A stretch of DNA of 64,000 nt from Gigaspora rosea (lineage: Eukaryota; Glomeromycota; Glomeromycetes; Diversisporales; Gigasporaceae), in assembly GCA_003550325.1 (NCBI GenBank), contig QKWP01000584.1, positions 1 to 64,000 on the forward strand, given 5' to 3'. The translations under genes and the position numbers were made by a program. A model generated the notes under the pieces. It saw nothing but the letters and a program-made list of their open reading frames with translations, ran no database searches and had not been told where the DNA came from. This document shows, piece by piece, positions 45,514 to 55,459 of the stretch (position 1 is its first letter; each line of letters starts with the position of its first letter).

Positions 45514-46250
45514 TTTTTTCATTTTAAATAGTGGCCTTGCTTGGCTGACTGGGCCACTTTATTAATTGAAATAGTTGCTCAAATAAATCTATATTATATA
45601 GAATTACATAGATGAGAGTACAACTAGCCACACATACACTTTTGATGCCTAATTTAAGGAGTTCGCCTGAAGGTTCTATACTAGCTGCCATACCTGCAAC
45701 CCACTATGGGTATTGCCTATTCAAAACTCTCTAATCTATGCAGAGTCCCCACCAATTGTATTCCAGATGGCCTTAGGCCTACTTTACCCGCAGGCAATTC
45801 TGTACCATTCAACTAACCACATTCTATTTTGCTGTTGTTAATAGATTTTTATAACCAATACATCTGCATTATACCGACACTTGCAGTCTGGTGCCACTCT
45901 GAACTACTAGGTACCTCTCTTGCCCTTGTAAGGTTCGTTTTGATCCCAGTACTGACCTTATTTATAGTAGTACTGTCAAAGATCGTCAATCTACCTCCTT
46001 ACTCAGAACTTCCTAAACGGGTTTCTGTTTTTCTGGTTCCTTGGATTTTTGTATAATAATACTCCATTGCACCCAAAGTTCCTATTCAAGATTGTAAAAC
46101 CAAGGTTCAGGTTTCTTACCCAACCAATGATAAGCTACAGTTACTACAACACAGACCTAATTTTCGTTATCGTCATCAGTAGGATTTGAACCTTTGACCT
46201 GCTGCATGAAGGTAAAAACCTGGCCACTTCTCTAGGTTGCCACACTCTAT
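45514..46250 (-). mobile_element. tRNA-headed SINE with 17-bp target duplication
   Basis: On the minus strand the head begins near 46250: GTGTGGCAACCTAGAGAAGT resembles an A box and AAAGGTTCAAATCC a B box. An exact duplication AAATAAATTATATATAT flanks the element (45497-45513 and 46251-46267), and a short A-rich tail (T-run from 45514) closes it. The 5' part matches the SINE at 11264-12227 (CGGGTTTCTGTTT..CTGG on the plus strand), the 3' part matches the truncated SINE at 13133-13898. No protein is encoded; the open frame at 45829-46056 is incidental. Confidence 0.9.
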
Positions 46251-46269
46251 AAATAAATTATATATATAA

Positions 46270-47180
46270 AATTATGTATCCATTATTTATTATAAAATTT
46301 AAATAAATTTTTATATGATATAAATTTTAAGGAAGGAAATAGTCAATATTTCAAAATTTTACTAGAGCAACCCCTATTGTATTCTTAATTAAAAATGCAC
46401 CTCTTGTAATTTTACTCTAACCCAACTTTAATTCTAACCCAAACTTTAATTATAATTTTTATTTTCATTATAACATTTTACTTATTTGGCTACTTAACAC
46501 ATTTTATATTTTAAATTTTTGTTACATGACTGTTAAATAATTATTTTTATAATTATATTTATATATAAATTATATCTATGTAAGTTTACATTGGGTTTAT
46601 AGGTCTATGTATAATTTTTAAATATAATTTACATCAAATTTCTACATGCTTTATGTAAAAATAATTATTATATATAATTATATTTATGTATACATTACAA
46701 AAATCTGACAATTTCGAGATATGCAATTATTTGCCAATAATAAGCAATATATAGTACATTATTAGTACTATGTTAGCAAATTTAATAATTTATTACAAGA
46801 TTATTTCATTATCAGTACTTTTAAATACCTAATAAATTGGCTAAATTATGGTAATTTTTAGGCGTTTATTATTACTAAAATATTGATAATGTATTGCTAA
46901 TATTTGCATTTTATTGGCATAATAATTGGCAAATATATTTATAAGATTAAATTATGGTAACAAAATGCTAATGAATTACTTATATTTGCAAAAGTTTGTA
47001 TTTTAATAGTACATTATCAGCACTGTTAAACTGCTTATTTTTAACAAGTTCAATTATGACAGATTTTTGTAAAGTAAATTATATCTATGTAAGTTTACAT
47101 TGGGTTTATAGGTCTATGTATAATTTTTAAATATAATTTACATAAAATTTCTACATAGCTTTATGTAAAAATAACTTTGT
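46270..47180 (+). repeat. Dispersed repeat, related to 27.5-28.1 kb
   Basis: It matches 27540-28070 in order and orientation. The last section (TTATATCTATGTAAGTTTACATTGGG to AAAATAAC, here named by its first 12 bases TTATATCTATGT) is duplicated: one copy at about 46565-46670 and a second at 47080-47180. The MITE at 46693-47074 sits at the junction. Confidence 0.75.
46693..47074 (-). mobile_element. TA-flanked MITE, copy B (382 bp)
   Basis: Ends CATTACAAAAATCTGACA and TGACAGATTTTTGTAAAG are inverted, with TA on both sides (46691-46692, 47075-47076). The duplicated neighbour at about 46565 shows the empty site TATATAAATTATATC. The interior is nearly identical to the reverse complement of copy A at 40397-40772, implying recent movement of this family. 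Confidence 0.9.
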
Positions 47181-48087
47181 GATAATAAAGGTAAATTTAC
47201 CTCACCTTTGGTAAATTACCTGGTAAATTACCATAATTTACCAATGGTAATTTACCACCTGACAACCCTGAGATAGATAAAATTAGTAAGCTTAGCTCCG
47301 CTCGTCACTATTACATATTAATATGACGAACCGTATTTAAAATAAGATTTCCCACACACCGGTCACATTTTCTGAAGATGACCAATTAAAAATGTCTAAA
47401 CGGACCTTTGTTTTAGGCGGTATAGTTACATCACAAGGACATAATGTACACATGCACTAATTATCCAATCAAATTACCAATAAGCGTGCAGTATTGAAAA
47501 CTGATTTCTTTATTGTATATTCTAATTATTTTGGTAGTGTATTTGATTTTCATCGTATTGTCGTATGATTTGAAATATTTATTTATTAACACATGGTTTT
47601 TTATGTAATATTTATAATTTGGGCTTAGAATGATATCGATATAGTGAACTTGATTTGATAATTATCGGAATAAATTAATTTTTTATTATGTCATCAATTG
47701 GGTCACGATCATCTGATCGCGAATTTTTTCTGCCACCACTATGTTACCTTAGTCAAAAGCTAAATCAATGCAAGTAAACTGAATTAATAAAATACGATAT
47801 ACTATATAATTTTAAATTACGTTTTTTGCACATTTTATTTTTTAAGCCAGAATACATTTGTATTAAAAAAACCTATTGTAAAATGTGTTGCAAAATATAT
47901 ATATATCATTTTTAATAATAATAAATATATATATATCTGATATGTGCGTGCGTGAGAACGAAAACGAAAGTTCCCTTAAATAATTGATGATCGATGCTTT
48001 TAATAATTTTAGTGAAATTAAGTAATACTCCTATTGTATCCAATCAAATAATTAAGAACGGACACACTCGTAATTTTATAATGTTTT
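47181..48087. other. No gene; GGTAAATTTACC motifs
   Basis: At 47186-47262 GGTAAATT/AATTTACC is repeated several times in both orientations, giving a self-complementary cluster. The remainder (to 48087) has no supported ORF or terminal repeats. Confidence 0.45.
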
Positions 48088-48110
48088 TGATTGATTGATT
48101 GATTGATTGA
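48088..48110. repeat. (TGAT)n microsatellite
   Basis: About five and a half tandem TGAT units. Confidence 0.95.
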
Positions 48111-48191
48111 AAGAATATTAATTAATATAAATTCGGTAAGATTAGTTATTTATTTTACGGATCATTCCAGATTGATTTATTTTACGGAATC

Positions 48192-48343
48192 TGTAGAGCG
48201 CTGCATACAGACAAATAATTTAGATCAATTTGGATCAATTTTTAAAATATTCTTTATACGACTATGTGATATAAAATACGTGATTTTAATTTTTCACTAT
48301 TTAAAAATTGTGTCACATCAGGTACTGTATGCAGCGCTCTACA
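48192..48343. repeat. 152-bp inverted-repeat element, 19-bp arms
   Basis: TGTAGAGCGCTGCATACAG at 48192-48210 is exactly reverse-complemented at 48325-48343. The GC-rich arms stand out from the AT-rich spacer of 114 bp. Compact size and perfect arms fit a tiny MITE, but no target duplication is visible, so it could also be a regulatory hairpin. Confidence 0.82.
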
Positions 48344-48539
48344 TATACAAAGTTTTTACAATAAATCTCTTTTACATGTAATTTAACGTTAAAAGGTTAA
48401 ATGATGTTCTAGGTCTGTTTGTTCTACCTACGTGCTAACGCCTATCTATGTTTATGATTCTAAATTCTAAAAAGAATTGTTTTCAAGTGAGACCTTCTCA
48501 AATTAGGAAATGGTTACACGATTCATTGTTTCCAACGAA

Positions 48540-49550
48540 TTCATTCGAGTTGACGTAAAGTCAACAGATCGAAAAGATGCTAAGCATGTTGATGCGCATC
48601 GTGGAACAATCAACCGTAACAAGTCCAGTCCAGATAATCAAAGGAGGTATGATTTGAATAACTTTCCATAAACGGTAATCACTAACTTGATAAAGGCGGC
48701 AATGAGAACAAAGATAAACGCAAACTGGCCTTACGCCTCACTCAACTGCGACAGACCACAATTTGCGACCCAACCCTCCCTCCCAAAAGGAACCGGCCAT
48801 TCTCATAATATCAACATGCTGGTATTATGCAGGTAAAAAAAATAAAAATAAAAAATAACACATGTTCAGACTGATGGCTGGCCTGCATATGCAATGCAGG
48901 CGGGAAACCACCGGCCAGTGCTAAGCTGCATAAACAAATGCTTACGGTTATCTCCCGGCGCAATATCATTACTATTTCCGGGAGCATATCCCGTTTCAGT
49001 TTATATAAATCACAGCTAAACTCAACTGCTATATAAGCAAATATGTTTTAAGTACTTAAGCACACCTTATATATTAATAAGGTAAAAAAAAAAAGAGAAA
49101 AGAAAAAAATATCACATGTTCACACTGACGGCTGGTCTGCATATGCAATGCAGGCGGGAAACCACCGGCCAGCGCTAAGCCGCATGAGCATATCCCGTTT
49201 CAGTTCAATTCAATAGCACATAATCACAGCTAAAATGAACCTACCATTTTCATTAACTATAACTAGTGAATATCAATTCACATCACATGTTCATATTAAC
49301 GGCCGGCCTGCGTTACGCAGGCGGGAAACCACCGGCCAGCGCTAAGCCGCACAAACTCAACTGCTTACGGTGATCTCCCGGCGCAATATTATTTGCTATT
49401 TCCGGGAGCATTTCCCGTTTCAGTTTCAACAACTAATATAACCTGCATCCATCAAATAAAATTAAACTCCGGTATATCAGACCGGACTATTCCAATTATA
49501 TGAAACATGCGTGCAATGCTTTTCGACAGCTAGTAAATTTGATAATCTTG
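48540..49550 (+). repeat. GC-richer structured repeat, block A
   Basis: It opens with GTCAACAGATCGAAAAGAT and CTAAGCA, then an unidentified 250-bp stretch, then three sub-copies (48861-49012, 49112-49235, 49284-49440) of a unit with a conserved hairpin GGCCGGCCTGC...GCAGG...CCGGCC, the phrase GGGAAACCACCGGCCAG, CTGCTTACGGTGATCTCCCGG and CCGTTTCAGTT. The block ends TCAGACCGGA...ATGCGTGCAATGCTTTTCG. No ORF spans it. The middle sub-copy lacks about 60 bp. The family is not recognised. Confidence 0.75.
49301..49337 (+). other. Conserved hairpin in the structured repeat
   Basis: GGCCGG pairs with CCGGCC and inside it CCTGC pairs with GCAGG around GTTAC; the strand between carries GGGAAACCA. Copies at 48876-48916, 49129 on, 50040-50082 (minus) and 51246 on keep the pairing, with a C-to-T change in the first two giving a G-U pair. 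A second hairpin CTCCCGG/CCGGGAG is at 49375-49408 and a third TCCGGT/ACCGGA at 49468-49486. The preserved pairing suggests a structured RNA, unproven. Confidence 0.55.
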
Positions 49551-49889
49551 CACAAAGATTATCGCTATTGTAAATTGTCTAAAAAGGGTTTCTAAATTCG
49601 AAAAGAAAAAAAAAGAGATCGACGGGAAAAGTTTAATGACTAACTCAAATCAACTGTCTGGATAACTTATTTATACGTATATCCTTTAAAGTAGTGTAAC
49701 ACTATACAAGTAAAATCGAAAAAAAGCTCCAAACGAGCGGCAGAAATAACTATTATTAATCTTTATAATTTCCTTCAGAAAAGTCGGATACGCTTTCTGA
49801 GATGGGTAAAGAAATAAAGCTTCGTCTGAATTTTAGGACCTGGTGGGTCCCACGAGTTGTCTTCTGGTGTAAGTAATGCCAGAGTTGGA
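49551..49889. other. Spacer between structured repeats
   Basis: AT-rich spacer with no ORF or structure that could be supported. Confidence 0.5.
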
Positions 49890-50860
49890 ATTATATCGAA
49901 AAGCATTGACGCATAATACAGTTTGGATGAACCGGTCTGATGTACCGGAGATAAGCATTTATTAACGACAGTTATGATAATCTGAAACGGATAAACTCCC
50001 GGAAATAGTCAAGGAAATTGTGCCGGTAAGCAGTTGCATTGGCCGGTGGTTTCCCGCCTGCATAATGCAGGCCGGCCGTCAATGTGAAATGGTAAATAAT
50101 TGAATTTAGAAATTATTATGAATGTTAGGGGGGAGGCGAGGGGACCGGGTTGCGAAATGCTTACTTCTCGCAGCGTAAATGGTGGCTCCTGACACAGTTG
50201 CTGTGGTTAATTCCTTTTTACTTTAAAGTCAACTTGTTCTGATCCTGACTGGGAGTTGTCTATTACAACGGAAAGTCGGCTCTTCCGGGTCAACCCAAAA
50301 CCAATATAGAAGAAGGCGTGTTAGATTCGGCGAGTGGGTAAGTCAAGGCTTCGGTCGTCGATACTTCGGGTATCTCTTTCACAACAAACAACCACAGTAT
50401 CCACTGTTCGTCGGGATATTGGAAAACAATAACCACGGCGATCTCAGTACGTCGAGAAACAGCCGGACAGCGTAACGGTAAAGTCATGTACACAAGAAGT
50501 ACAGACGAAAGATCGTACTACTATGCCACTTAGTAGTAGATTGTTAGTTTATTTAGTGAGTAGGAAAGTGGTTTATTAATAAATCAAAACGACATTTCTT
50601 CGGGCGCAAGGTTTTATTATATACTTTTAATTACTTAAGACAGATTATACCCGGTATAACTATTAAAATGATTATAATGATTTTCCTCATCATAACTCGT
50701 ATATCATTGATATCGATTTTACTCATTAAACTCATTACTGCCGGAAAGCCAATCTCAGGAATAGATCGACATAGCCGCATATCCGGACTGCGGCACATCG
50801 ATTTGTCACATGCCTCCGGGGTACACGCTCGTATGCACGTCAGCTCAAATGAAAATGACG
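49890..50860 (-). repeat. Structured repeat, block B (inverted)
   Basis: Read on the minus strand it has, in the same order as block A, an AACTCCCAGTCAGGAT segment, CATTTACGCTGCGAGAAGTA, the GGCCGGCCTGC hairpin (50040-50082), CCGTTTCAG and TCAGACCGGTTCATCCAA, ending TGCTTTTCGATA near 49895. A 67-codon minus-strand frame (50290-50493; RRTEIAVVIVFQYPDEQWIL) lies in its upstream part; it starts with ATG but has no known domain and no counterpart in the other blocks, so it is not called as a gene. Confidence 0.7.
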
Positions 50861-50880
50861 ATCATTCGAGCTGACGTGCT
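50836..50880. repeat. Hairpin at the head-to-head junction of blocks B and C
   Basis: GCACGTCAGCTCAAATGA faces TCATTCGAGCTGACGTGC with one mismatch around a short loop. It marks the point from which block B runs left and block C runs right, as expected for an inverted duplication centre or a shared promoter region. Confidence 0.8.
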
Positions 50881-51440
50881 TACGTAGTCAACAGATCGAA
50901 AAGACGGCTAAGCAGGGGGGCCGGGCAATCACGAGTCCGACGCAGCAAGGAACGGGTGCATGTGAAAATCGATGCCGTGATACAAGATTTATATGGAAGC
51001 CCAAATGCAGCAAATGCAGGTAAGCATGATGTATAATCACCTTCCGATAACGGTAACCGCCAACAACTCTCAGCCAGGATTGGAACAGGTAAACCACAAG
51101 ATAAAAAGGAGGTACTGCGCCGAGAGCCGCCATTTCCGCTGCTAGAAGTAAACAGGTCCCTTCCCACTCCCTACATTAAAAAAAAAAAAAAATTTCTTTG
51201 TTTCATAATGATTCTAAATGCGATTATTTACAATTCGCACTGACGGCCGGCCTGCGTTATGCAGACTGAAAACAACCGGCACATCTCAAACGCAACTGCT
51301 TACGGTAATTCCCGACGCAATTTCGGTTGCTATTTCTGTCAATTATGCTTAAATCATAACTGCATTCGCAAGTTAATTAATATTAGACCGGTTCATCCAA
51401 ATTGAATCATGCGTGCAATGCTTTTCGTGATCATTTAAAT
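50865..51440 (+). repeat. Structured repeat, block C
   Basis: It opens GAGCTGACGT...GTCAACAGATCGAAAAGA and CTAAGCA like block A, continues CAACTCTCAGCCAGGAT and CATTTCCGCTGCTAGAAGTA like block B, and includes a degraded GGCCGGCCTGCGTTATGCAG copy (51246 on), CTGCTTACGGTAATTCCCG, AGACCGGTTCATCCAAATTG and ATGCGTGCAATGCTTTTCG. The 95- and 81-codon minus-strand open frames here are overlapping shadows without known domains. Confidence 0.7.
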
Positions 51441-51908
51441 GGCGTAAAACATTACGTCTAATTTCATTTTAATTTCTAATGTAATGTCTAAATTTAGATG
51501 TAAATGTTAATTATTGAATCTCCATGAAAAAATCTCCCTAAATTCATAGTGAAAAATCTCCATATATACCTAAATACGAGATTGGCCTTAAATTCGAAGC
51601 CATTCTCATTAATGCAATAAAACGTGAAATTCTGCACTTAAAGTTTAAAATAATACGCCAAGAATAATATGCACATAATAGCAACTATTCAATGAACGTA
51701 TTTAGTTTATCTCCAATGCCCTTAATCTATATAGAGCAATTGAGGTTTTTAGATGCGCCGTACTTATTTACAATTAAAATGTCATATAACCATATACTTT
51801 GTTACTATAAAGTTGTAGTTTTTAGATTTTTTATATCATACTTCATTTGAAGTAATGATAATGCTTTCATCATATTTGATTAAGATTAAGTAAACAAATG
51901 AAAAACTG
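51441..51908. other. Upstream region of the small ORF
   Basis: AT-rich sequence without repeats or ORFs. It is the likely promoter region of the 163-codon gene that follows. Confidence 0.4.
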
Positions 51909-51916
51909 TATAAAAG
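51909..51916 (+). promoter_or_regulatory. Candidate TATA box
   Basis: TATAAAAG lies 71 bp before the ATG at 51987, so transcription starting about 30 bp downstream would give a 5' leader of about 40-50 nt. In DNA this AT-rich chance matches are common, so the call rests on position. Confidence 0.35.
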
Positions 51917-51986
51917 TAATCTTCAGATAATTTAAATGGTCAGGATTTCATCCTGGATTGGTTATTAAAAAAAATACTTGGAAAAC

Positions 51987-52478
51987 ATGTCGGAAAAAAT
52001 CGCTTTGCGAAATCATACAACGTATGACTTAGATGATGAATCTCAAAAACTTTTAATCGAAATAAGAACAACCATGAAAACATCTAATCCGACTGAGAGT
52101 ATTTATGATGATTTACAAGATGTCTTGGGAGCAATCAAAGATTTACAGAAAAAGGTAGAAGATTCAAGTAAAACGATTAAGCTACCAGAAAATAAGAAGC
52201 AAGAAATTTCCGAATCTTTGATTCAGCAAATAACATACTCATTTGGAGCACAAAGAAATAGCCAATTGGAAGAAGCTACAAAAGCATATATTAATAAACT
52301 TGACGATTATGAAGGAATTGAAAATCCATACACACATTTCTTCGATGACACGTCAAAAAATGCATTTCAAACAGTTACAACAAATGCTTATAATAAGGGA
52401 AAGGAATATTGGGCAGAATTTTGGGGGCATTATCTTTCCAGAAGGGTATATCAGGAAAAGCTTGCTTTAAGGAAATAA
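51987..52478 (+). CDS. Hypothetical protein, 163 aa
   Basis: The ATG at 51987 is chosen because the frame upstream begins only with a TTG, which a nuclear gene would not use. The product starts MSEKIALRNHTTYDLDDESQ and is hydrophilic and charged, with no signal peptide or membrane segment. Residues about 45-85 (DVLGAIKDLQKKVEDSSKTI) look helical and may form a short coiled coil. The C-terminal third (YWAEFWGHYLSRRVYQEKLA) is aromatic and basic. No catalytic motif or domain is recognised. It is the longest uninterrupted ATG frame in the window outside mobile elements, has no obvious intron and is not part of a repeat seen here, so it is the best candidate for a host gene. Confidence 0.55.
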   Translation: MSEKIALRNHTTYDLDDESQKLLIEIRTTMKTSNPTESIYDDLQDVLGAIKDLQKKVEDSSKTIKLPENKKQEISESLIQQITYSFGAQRNSQLEEATKAYINKLDDYEGIENPYTHFFDDTSKNAFQTVTTNAYNKGKEYWAEFWGHYLSRRVYQEKLALRK

Positions 52479-52920
52479 TCAACGAATTCCAAATACAAAC
52501 TGAGCAATACAACAACAAATTGAAGTTTCAAATATAAATTTAGAATTTACCTATGTTACTGTTAATGCTAAAAATTATCGGCCTAAAAAAATCTTTTATT
52601 GTATTTATTGGCCTAGTAAAAAAATCTTCCGAACGAAATATTCATTTTTATAAAATAGGAAAATTTCAATTATTTTATTTATATTTATCGTAAGCTATTC
52701 TTATATAGTTATACCAAACATCGATTTATATGATGTGATTAACGTAAAGTTTAATCTCAATATACAATAATAAAAAAAAGTTTTTGTCTAATATTTCCTG
52801 CCGTAAAGTTTAGATACTATATAGGTTTTGGTAGTTCTGTTGTATCTAAAGTAGCGATTTATCTAAAGTAGCTACTTTATATATTTACAATTGTTGTGGG
52901 GCGCCGCTGACACCTTTTTC
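52479..52920. other. Downstream spacer
   Basis: AT-rich; a short echo of TTATTGGCCTAGTAAAAAAA / ATCGGCCTAAAAAAATCTTT occurs at about 52578-52628. No gene. Confidence 0.4.
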
Positions 52921-53632
52921 AAAGATGCGCAGTGCCCATAACAAACGAAACTCGATTTTTAAAAATTCCGCTACTGAACTCACTATTTCAGTAATGATGA
53001 AAAGGTAAATTATTTTGTATTTGAATTATGTAATTTTTATCGTGAATTACTATAAAAAAATTCTGGTACAAACCTACTCGACGGTTAATGCGTTTTGAGT
53101 TTGATTAAATTATTGTGGTTTCTATCATGAATTACTGTTAAAAATTTTCATTTAAAACTTGCGTACTATTATACAGGGTTAGTGTTGAGTTAGTTCGCAT
53201 TGGAATTATTATAGTTTCTATCATGTATTACTGTTATAAACCTTACTATTCTGGTATATGACTCATAAACGCACGATATTAACGTTATCCACATCTCGGT
53301 TGATCTAATTTAAAAGATACAAAATGCCCATAACAGATAAAACTCAATTTTTAAATTCCGTTACAGAATCCACTATTCTAGTAACGATAAAAGGTGATTA
53401 ATTTGTATTAGAATTCTGTAATTCTATCATGAATTACTATAAAAAAAATTCTGTTACAAACCTACTCAATGGATAATACATTTTAAGGTGAGTTTGATCA
53501 AATTATTGTGGCTTCTATTATGAAATACTGTTAAAAATTATTATACAAAACTTGCGCACTATTCTAATAATCACAATATGGGATTAGGGTTGAGTTAGTT
53601 TATATTGATTATTATGGTTTCTATTGTTGAGG
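52921..53632. repeat. Tandem duplication, period about 392 bp
   Basis: AAAGATGCGCAGTGCCCATAA at 52921 recurs as AAAGATACAAAATGCCCATAA at 53313 (first 20 bases compared), followed in both by GTAATGATGAAAAGG / GTAACGATAAAAGG, GAATTACTATAAAAAAA, ACAAACCTACTC, AAATTATTGTGG and GGGTTAGTGTTGAGTTAGTT / GGATTAGGGTTGAGTTAGTT. Inside each copy a shorter echo (GTTTCTATCATGAATTACTGTT) repeats two or three times. Non-coding. Confidence 0.8.
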
Positions 53633-54136
53633 GCATACTGGGGTCTGGGTGCACAAAAAAAAAAGAATAAATCAACACACACACAAAAAAAAACACATCC
53701 AAATGATAAGACCAATAAACAGAGGTGTATCAATTTGGCAAGGTAAGGCTTTATTGGGCTTATGTTTAATTGGTTTTTATTTAATCAAAAGGAGACAAGA
53801 GGTACACAGTTTATTCAATTACTTTCAAACACTTTTGAACACTTTACAAAAGAACAAATCCCACCTCTATTTATAAAACTCTCAAAAGAAACAAGAAGAA
53901 AATCGAAAGAAATAAGAAAAGGCTATCACACCATTTCTTCTACCTTTTCAATTAATTGCTAATTTTGGTTAATTTCTATTATAGAAGTATGCAACTAATT
54001 TTATTTCCTTTGATTTTTATTGTGAAAATTATCACACGACCTCATGCTATACCTGATTTGGCCTTGCAGGTGAATCATTTTTAAAATCACAATTTTAATG
54101 ATTTTTCCTATTTTTAGCACTTTTCTATTATTAGAA
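53633..54136. other. No supported gene; A-rich
   Basis: Two overlapping plus-strand frames of 75 and 66 codons here are Lys/His-rich readings of an A-rich stretch. TGTTGAGGGCATACTGG near 53626 resembles the start of a Copia LTR but no partner end was found. Confidence 0.35.
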
Positions 54137-54484
54137 CTAATTAATTAAACAAAGAGCGCCTTTCTTCTGATTATTCTCTTGATGCCTTATTCTCATTAAA
54201 TTGTTCCAGATCTTGATCTGATCCTTCATCAATCTCCTTTTCTTGCTAATTTCTTCATGATTAATAACAAAGCATTTATCCAGATTGCACTTATAATGTG
54301 AGGCTTGGGTATAAGACCGCATGAACTCTTCATAGTACTGGGTGTGGAAAAGTTTTTTTTCAAAAAAACGTAACATCTCAGTGCAGTCATGTGAATTATG
54401 TGTGTCACAGTATTTCAGTCCAAGGGGCAACATTTCTACCAGTGGCTCTCTCAGACATACACTCATGTGAAATATGACTGTCAT
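54137..54484 (-). CDS. Hypothetical Cys/His-rich protein, 115 aa
   Basis: The minus-strand frame starts at an ATG (54484) and reads to a stop before 54137. It contains KYCDTHNSHDCTEM and HYKCNLDKCFVINHEE, spaced Cys and His residues that could bind zinc, and a basic helical C-terminus (ISKKRRLMKDQIKIWNNLMR). No domain is recognised. Composition is less AT-biased than the surroundings, which supports past coding, but there is no second exon visible and it may be a fragment of a transposon protein. Confidence 0.4.
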   Translation of the reverse strand: MTVIFHMSVCLREPLVEMLPLGLKYCDTHNSHDCTEMLRFFEKKLFHTQYYEEFMRSYTQASHYKCNLDKCFVINHEEISKKRRLMKDQIKIWNNLMRIRHQENNQKKGALCLIN

Positions 54485-54897
54485 GGGATTTTAGTTAACA
54501 CTAACAATTTTCCTTACCTTAATTTTTCACTTCCTGTAAAAAATTACTTGCACGATTACCTTTCCCTTTTTATCGATTTATCTAGCTAAAAAAAAACTAA
54601 AAACTAACAATAAAAAACTTTTAAAGAAAATAATTTCTAAAAAAACATCAGCTTTTATACACACACAAAAAGAAAACTTAAAAAAAAACTTGGTCGATTC
54701 TTTCTAACTAATACAACAAACAAAACTAAATAATTTAAAAAAAATTGTGTTTATATTTTCACAAAGGGTTCTTTTTGTTATACACTCCTTAACCTATATA
54801 TGACTATTATGACTGACCACTTTTACTATAAAGGACCATATAGTATTTCAAAAAAAAATTTTTTTAATTTGACTTCTCCTCTTGCTCATGATACTTC
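54485..54897. other. A-rich spacer
   Basis: Many poly(A) runs and no ORF or inverted ends; nothing further seen. Confidence 0.5.
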
Positions 54898-54901
54898 TTA
54901 A

Positions 54902-55419
54902 GGGTAGAGTATACGTAGATCAATTTTCATATGATATGCATGGCAAATCAAGATCTTATATAGAAAATAAAAATATGCCACTAATAAAAATTTTTGAGAA
55001 TGCAATTGATTTTTTTTAAAATCTTATATTTTGTAGATTAAAATATGTTCTTTCTAAAGATATAAATTTTAATAAATAAATTATTTTAAAAAGTATACTT
55101 GTATATACTATAAAGTTTGCTGCGATAGCCTCAAATTTGCTGTGGTGCACAAAATTGTTTATTTTGATTGGATAGATCATATGATCATCATATGATTTTT
55201 GTAAACAAATAATCAATATCCAATCTTTAACTACATGCTTCTCAGCGAATATTTAACCAATATTAATAATTTTACTACCATTAGAATCACAAATACCTAC
55301 TCTACAATTTTTATAATAAAATTTAAAATAACTTACTTAATAAAATTTTCTTTAATTTTAAAAAGAAAAAATTTTTGCCATCAAGGTCATATAAAAATTG
55401 ATCTATGTATTCTCTACCC
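54902..55419. mobile_element. TTAA-flanked TIR element, 518 bp
   Basis: Ends GGGTAGAGTATACGTAGATC and GATCTATGTATTCTCTACCC are inverted; similarity continues for about 40 bp (ATCAATTTTCATATGA). TTAA occurs on both sides (54898-54901, 55420-55423), the piggyBac target, though the GGG-type ends are not typical of piggyBac, so the family is open. No transposase; the 66- and 62-codon frames inside have no known domain. Confidence 0.75.
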
Positions 55420-55459
55420 TTAAGTAAGCTCAAATTGAAGATATAGAGATAAGGGCGCT

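Noticed and set aside
50880..51167. 95- and 81-codon minus-strand frames
   Set aside because: They overlap in two frames within block C, and the homologous regions of blocks A and B do not keep either frame open.
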